NCBI GenBank assembly: GCA_964424125.1
Contig: CAYRHS010000176.1
Location: 1 to 6,196 of the forward strand
DNA length: 6,196 nt
Direction of reading: 5' to 3'
Origin: CAYRHS01 sp964424125
GTDB lineage: Bacteria; Actinomycetota; Acidimicrobiia; IMCC26256; JAOSJL01
The number at the start of each line of letters is the position of its first letter. Position 1 is the stretch's first letter. Below the pieces are notes generated by a model. It worked only from the letters and a program-made list of their open reading frames with translations. It did no database searches and was not told where the DNA came from. Of the stretch, positions 4,149 through 6,196 are shown in pieces. Position numbers and translations under genes: made by a program.

Positions 4149-5360
4149 ATGAACGAGAGCATCGGGGGCCCGGGTTCCGGGCCCCCGGGCGCGCCCGGGC
4201 CCGTCGTCCTCGACGCGGCCCGGCGCTGGCTCGGGTGGCGCACGCGGATCCGCCCGTTCCCCGCGCTCACCGGGGCGCTGGGCGCCGCCGGAGGGCTCCT
4301 CGTGGTCGTCGGGGTGATCGCGCTCGGCGCCGACCAGGCCACCGACGACGGCAGCGGGACCGCAGGGGCCGCGTTCTGCGCGGTGACGATCCTGGTCGCG
4401 CTGGTGGCGATGATCGTCGGGACCGAGCCCGTCCGGGCCGGGGCGGTGGCAGCAACCGTCGTCGCCGTCCCCGCGTTCTGGGTCTTCCTGCTCGCCGTCG
4501 ACGCCAGCGGCGACCCGAGCTCGGCCATCGAGGTCCTCACCCTGATCAGCTGGGTTGTGCTCTTCTTCGCGCCCCCCGCGAAAGGCCGCGCGGTCTTCCT
4601 AGCGGGAAGCGTCGCGCTGCTCTGGCTCTTCGTCGTCGACCAGGTCGCCGAGGCCGACCCCTTCGACGGCTTCCAGAGCTCCAGCGGCAGCGTCACCTTC
4701 GAGAGCGAGCCGGGGCCGGTCTTCCCCGAGGACGCACCCTTCTCCGACGAGGACTTCCCACCGCCGCCCCAGCTCGACCAGGAGTTCGACAGCTTCGACG
4801 GTGACGCGATCATCCAGGAGGAGCAGCCCTTCGACAGCGACCATCCCGACCGCCCACCGGGGATCGTCTCGATGGTGTTCGGGCTCGTCTACCTGGCCGT
4901 CGCCTGGGCCCTCGACCGTCGCGGTCTCGCCGGCGCGGGGACGCCGTTCATCCTCGTGGGCGCGATCGCGCTCGCGGCGGGCTCGATCGGCGCTACCCCC
5001 GACGTGCCGTGGCTGGCAGGGGTCCTCGTCCTCGCCACCGGCGCGCTCACCGTGCTGATCGCCGCGCAGGCGCGGCGGCGGGGCTCCGCGTGGCTGGGGC
5101 TGCTCCTGGTCGTCGGCGGCGCGATCGCCTTCGCGGGCGACCTCTTCCAGGATTCCGTGACCGGCTTCGGCCTGCTGACGCTCGGGGTGGGCGTGCTCAT
5201 CGTGGTGGGGTCGGCGTTCCTCGCCGCCCGTCCGGTCCTCCGCCTCGGCCCGGAGCCGCTCACCGACGACGAGGTGCTCGAGTTCACCGACACGGGGAAG
5301 GTCGAGCGCAGCGCACCCGAACCGCCACCGTCGCCGCCGACGCCTCCGGGCGCGACCTGA
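4149..5360 (+). CDS. Ten-helix membrane protein with acidic, Phe-rich central loop, unknown function (403 aa)
   Basis: I recognise no known family. Hydrophobic helices are visible at about residues 40-60, 73-91, 97-117, 126-143 and 147-165, then after a long loop at 238-255, 264-281, 287-306, 314-331 and 338-360. Basic residues fall in the odd-side segments (25-35, 96, 145-147, 257-258, 309-311, 361-365), so the positive-inside rule puts both ends in the cytoplasm and the loop 167-237 outside. That loop has 20 Asp/Glu, 9 Phe and a single Arg. The N-terminus (6-18) is Gly/Pro-rich and the C-terminus (389-400) is Pro-rich. The ATG at 4149 is preferred over a GTG at 4083 inside the previous gene. 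Its Shine-Dalgarno sequence is poor (GGGCGAG, about 6 bases upstream), so it may depend on coupling. It sits where mycobacteria carry perM (Rv0955) relative to sucD and purN, but I do not see the family's characteristic residues. Confidence 0.87.
   Translation: MNESIGGPGSGPPGAPGPVVLDAARRWLGWRTRIRPFPALTGALGAAGGLLVVVGVIALGADQATDDGSGTAGAAFCAVTILVALVAMIVGTEPVRAGAVAATVVAVPAFWVFLLAVDASGDPSSAIEVLTLISWVVLFFAPPAKGRAVFLAGSVALLWLFVVDQVAEADPFDGFQSSSGSVTFESEPGPVFPEDAPFSDEDFPPPPQLDQEFDSFDGDAIIQEEQPFDSDHPDRPPGIVSMVFGLVYLAVAWALDRRGLAGAGTPFILVGAIALAAGSIGATPDVPWLAGVLVLATGALTVLIAAQARRRGSAWLGLLLVVGGAIAFAGDLFQDSVTGFGLLTLGVGVLIVVGSAFLAARPVLRLGPEPLTDDEVLEFTDTGKVERSAPEPPPSPPTPPGAT
4163..4199 (+). repeat. Overlapping GC-only inverted repeats at the start of the ten-helix gene
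   Basis: CGGGGGCCCGG (4163-4173) and CCGGGCCCCCG (4177-4187) form a perfect 11-bp stem with a 3-base GTT loop, beginning 11 bases after the ATG. CCCGGGCGCGCCCGGG (4184-4199) is a perfect 16-base palindrome that shares bases with the first stem, so the two structures exclude each other. The bases encode the Gly/Pro-rich residues 5-17. Confidence 0.85.
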
Positions 5361-5379
5361 ACCGCGTTCACCGCGCGCC

Positions 5380-5396
5380 GGCGGTGGCGTGCCGCC
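5380..5396. terminator. Weak candidate terminator hairpin between convergent genes
   Basis: The 44 bases between the stop of the ten-helix gene and the stop of sucD contain GGCGG (5380-5384) and CCGCC (5392-5396), with a possible extra T-G pair closing a 5-base loop. There is no T-tract on either strand. Its position between convergent genes is the main support. Confidence 0.25.
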
Positions 5397-5404
5397 CCGT
5401 GTGA

Positions 5405-6196
5405 TCAGCGCAGGCTGGCGACGACCTCGGCCATGCGCTCTGCCATCTCGGTGGGGTTCTCGGCCACGTGGGCCCCGGCGGCACGCAGGGCGTCCATCTT
5501 GGCCGCGGCGGTGCCCTTGGAGCCGGAGATGATGGCGCCGGCATGGCCCATCTTCTTGCCGGGCGGTGCGGTCACCCCGGCGATATAAGCGACGACCGGC
5601 TTGCTCATCGCGGTGGCGATGAACTCGGCCGCTTCCTCCTCGGCCGACCCGCCGATCTCGCCGATGAGGATGACCGCTTCGGTGTCGGGGTCGGCCTCAA
5701 AGCCTTCGAGGCAGTCGATGAAGCTCACGCCGGGCACCGGGTCCCCACCGATGCCGACACAGGTCGTCTGGCCGATCCCCCGGGCCGTCATCTCGTGCAG
5801 CGCCTGGTAGGTGAGCGTCCCCGAACGCGAGACGATTCCCACGGGGCCGCCCGGGAGCGTGATCTCCCCGGGCGTGATGCCGATGTTGCACTTGCCGGGG
5901 CTGATGAGGCCCGGACAGTTGGGGCCGAGCACCTTCGCGTCCGGGTGGTCACGCCGCAGGAGGTTGTAGAAGCGCGCCTCGTCGTGGGCAGGCACCCCTT
6001 CGGTAATGACGACGATGAGCTCGATCCCGGCTTCCGCCGCCTCCTCGACCGCGCCCGCGACCCCGGGTGCTGGGATGAAGATGCACGCGGCGTTGGCGCC
6101 CGTCGCCTCGCGAGCTGCGACGACACTGCCGAAGATGGGGACGCCGTCCACGTCGGTTCCGGCCTTCTTCGGGTTCGTGCCCGCGACGACCTTCGT
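5405..6196 (-). CDS. sucD: Succinyl-CoA synthetase alpha subunit (N-terminus cut by window edge)
   Basis: SucD with SucC converts succinyl-CoA to succinate while forming ATP or GTP in the TCA cycle. The alpha chain binds CoA and carries the phosphohistidine. There are 263 in-frame codons from the right edge to TGA at 5407-5405. Against the 289-residue E. coli protein about 30 N-terminal residues are missing, including the GxTGxxG CoA-binding loop. An in-frame GTG at 6151 is not the start, since homologous sequence (TKVVAGTNPKK) continues to the edge. Visible motifs are LGPNCPGLISPG, IVSRSGTLTY, TTCVGIGGDPVPG and LIGEIGGSAEEEAA, which carries the Glu that contacts the phosphohistidine. MGHAGAI holds the phosphorylated His at codon 5545-5543. 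The gene ends in a normal SucD C-terminus. sucC would be expected just beyond the right edge. Confidence 0.97.
   Translation of the reverse strand, partial: TKVVAGTNPKKAGTDVDGVPIFGSVVAAREATGANAACIFIPAPGVAGAVEEAAEAGIELIVVITEGVPAHDEARFYNLLRRDHPDAKVLGPNCPGLISPGKCNIGITPGEITLPGGPVGIVSRSGTLTYQALHEMTARGIGQTTCVGIGGDPVPGVSFIDCLEGFEADPDTEAVILIGEIGGSAEEEAAEFIATAMSKPVVAYIAGVTAPPGKKMGHAGAIISGSKGTAAAKMDALRAAGAHVAENPTEMAERMAEVVASLR

Noticed and set aside
2995..4152. Plus-strand 385-residue open frame antisense to purN and overlapping the four-helix gene
   Set aside because: It lies opposite purN, whose catalytic residues are all intact, and its composition (Arg, Gly, Asp, His rich) is that of a frame shadow in G+C-rich DNA.
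2915..4813. Upstream extension of the purH reading frame, giving an 1136-residue open frame
   Set aside because: The extension runs out of frame through purN and antisense to the two membrane genes, and its translation is low-complexity Arg/Pro/Gly sequence. PurH homology begins at GTG 2914, which overlaps the purN stop.
6149..6151. GTG as the start of sucD
   Set aside because: In-frame sequence upstream to the window edge matches SucD, and starting here would remove the CoA-binding N-terminal region; the gene is simply cut by the window.

Overview
The window is G+C-rich, with GTG/TTG starts, stop-start overlaps of the GTGA/ATGA type and an extended -10 style TAGGTT box directly ahead of a GTG start. 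FolD carries the GRG-x-T-x-GRPL form of the NADP-binding motif that I associate with Actinomycetota, and the gene neighbourhood (sucD, two membrane proteins, purN, purH, folD) resembles the one I recall from Mycobacterium and Streptomyces. I therefore read it as a chromosomal segment of an actinobacterium. A deep-branching class such as Acidimicrobiia or Thermoleophilia is possible, because the isocitrate dehydrogenase is the dimeric type rather than the monomeric type of corynebacteria, but this finer placement is a guess.

Layout, left to right. The minus strand holds the first 59 codons of NADP-type isocitrate dehydrogenase (icd, 1-177, cut by the left edge). A 99-base spacer follows, then a four-gene minus-strand unit that is transcribed from about 3477 towards the left: purN (2911-3477), purH (1403-2914), folD (510-1373) and a 78-residue zinc-ribbon/membrane-anchor protein (277-513). 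purN/purH and folD/zinc-ribbon overlap by 4 bases each, and purH/folD are 29 bases apart. A 145-base divergent intergenic region (3478-3622) separates this unit from two plus-strand membrane-protein genes: a 165-residue four-helix protein (3623-4120) and a 403-residue protein with about ten helices (4149-5360). These converge, across 44 bases, on the minus-strand sucD (5405-6196, succinyl-CoA synthetase alpha chain, cut by the right edge).

Functional logic. FolD interconverts methylene- and 10-formyl-tetrahydrofolate. 10-formyl-tetrahydrofolate is the formyl donor for both PurN (GAR transformylase) and the C-terminal domain of PurH (AICAR transformylase), so purN-purH-folD is a compact formyl-transfer unit of purine synthesis. 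It is flanked on both sides by TCA-cycle genes (icd and sucD). The two membrane proteins have no function I can assign. They occupy the place held by Rv0954 and Rv0955 (perM) between sucD and purN in M. tuberculosis, but on the opposite strand, and are the least explained part of the window.

No rRNA, tRNA, CRISPR array, insertion sequence or phage gene was seen. No stretch longer than 300 bases lacks a gene; the largest gap is the 145-base divergent region.
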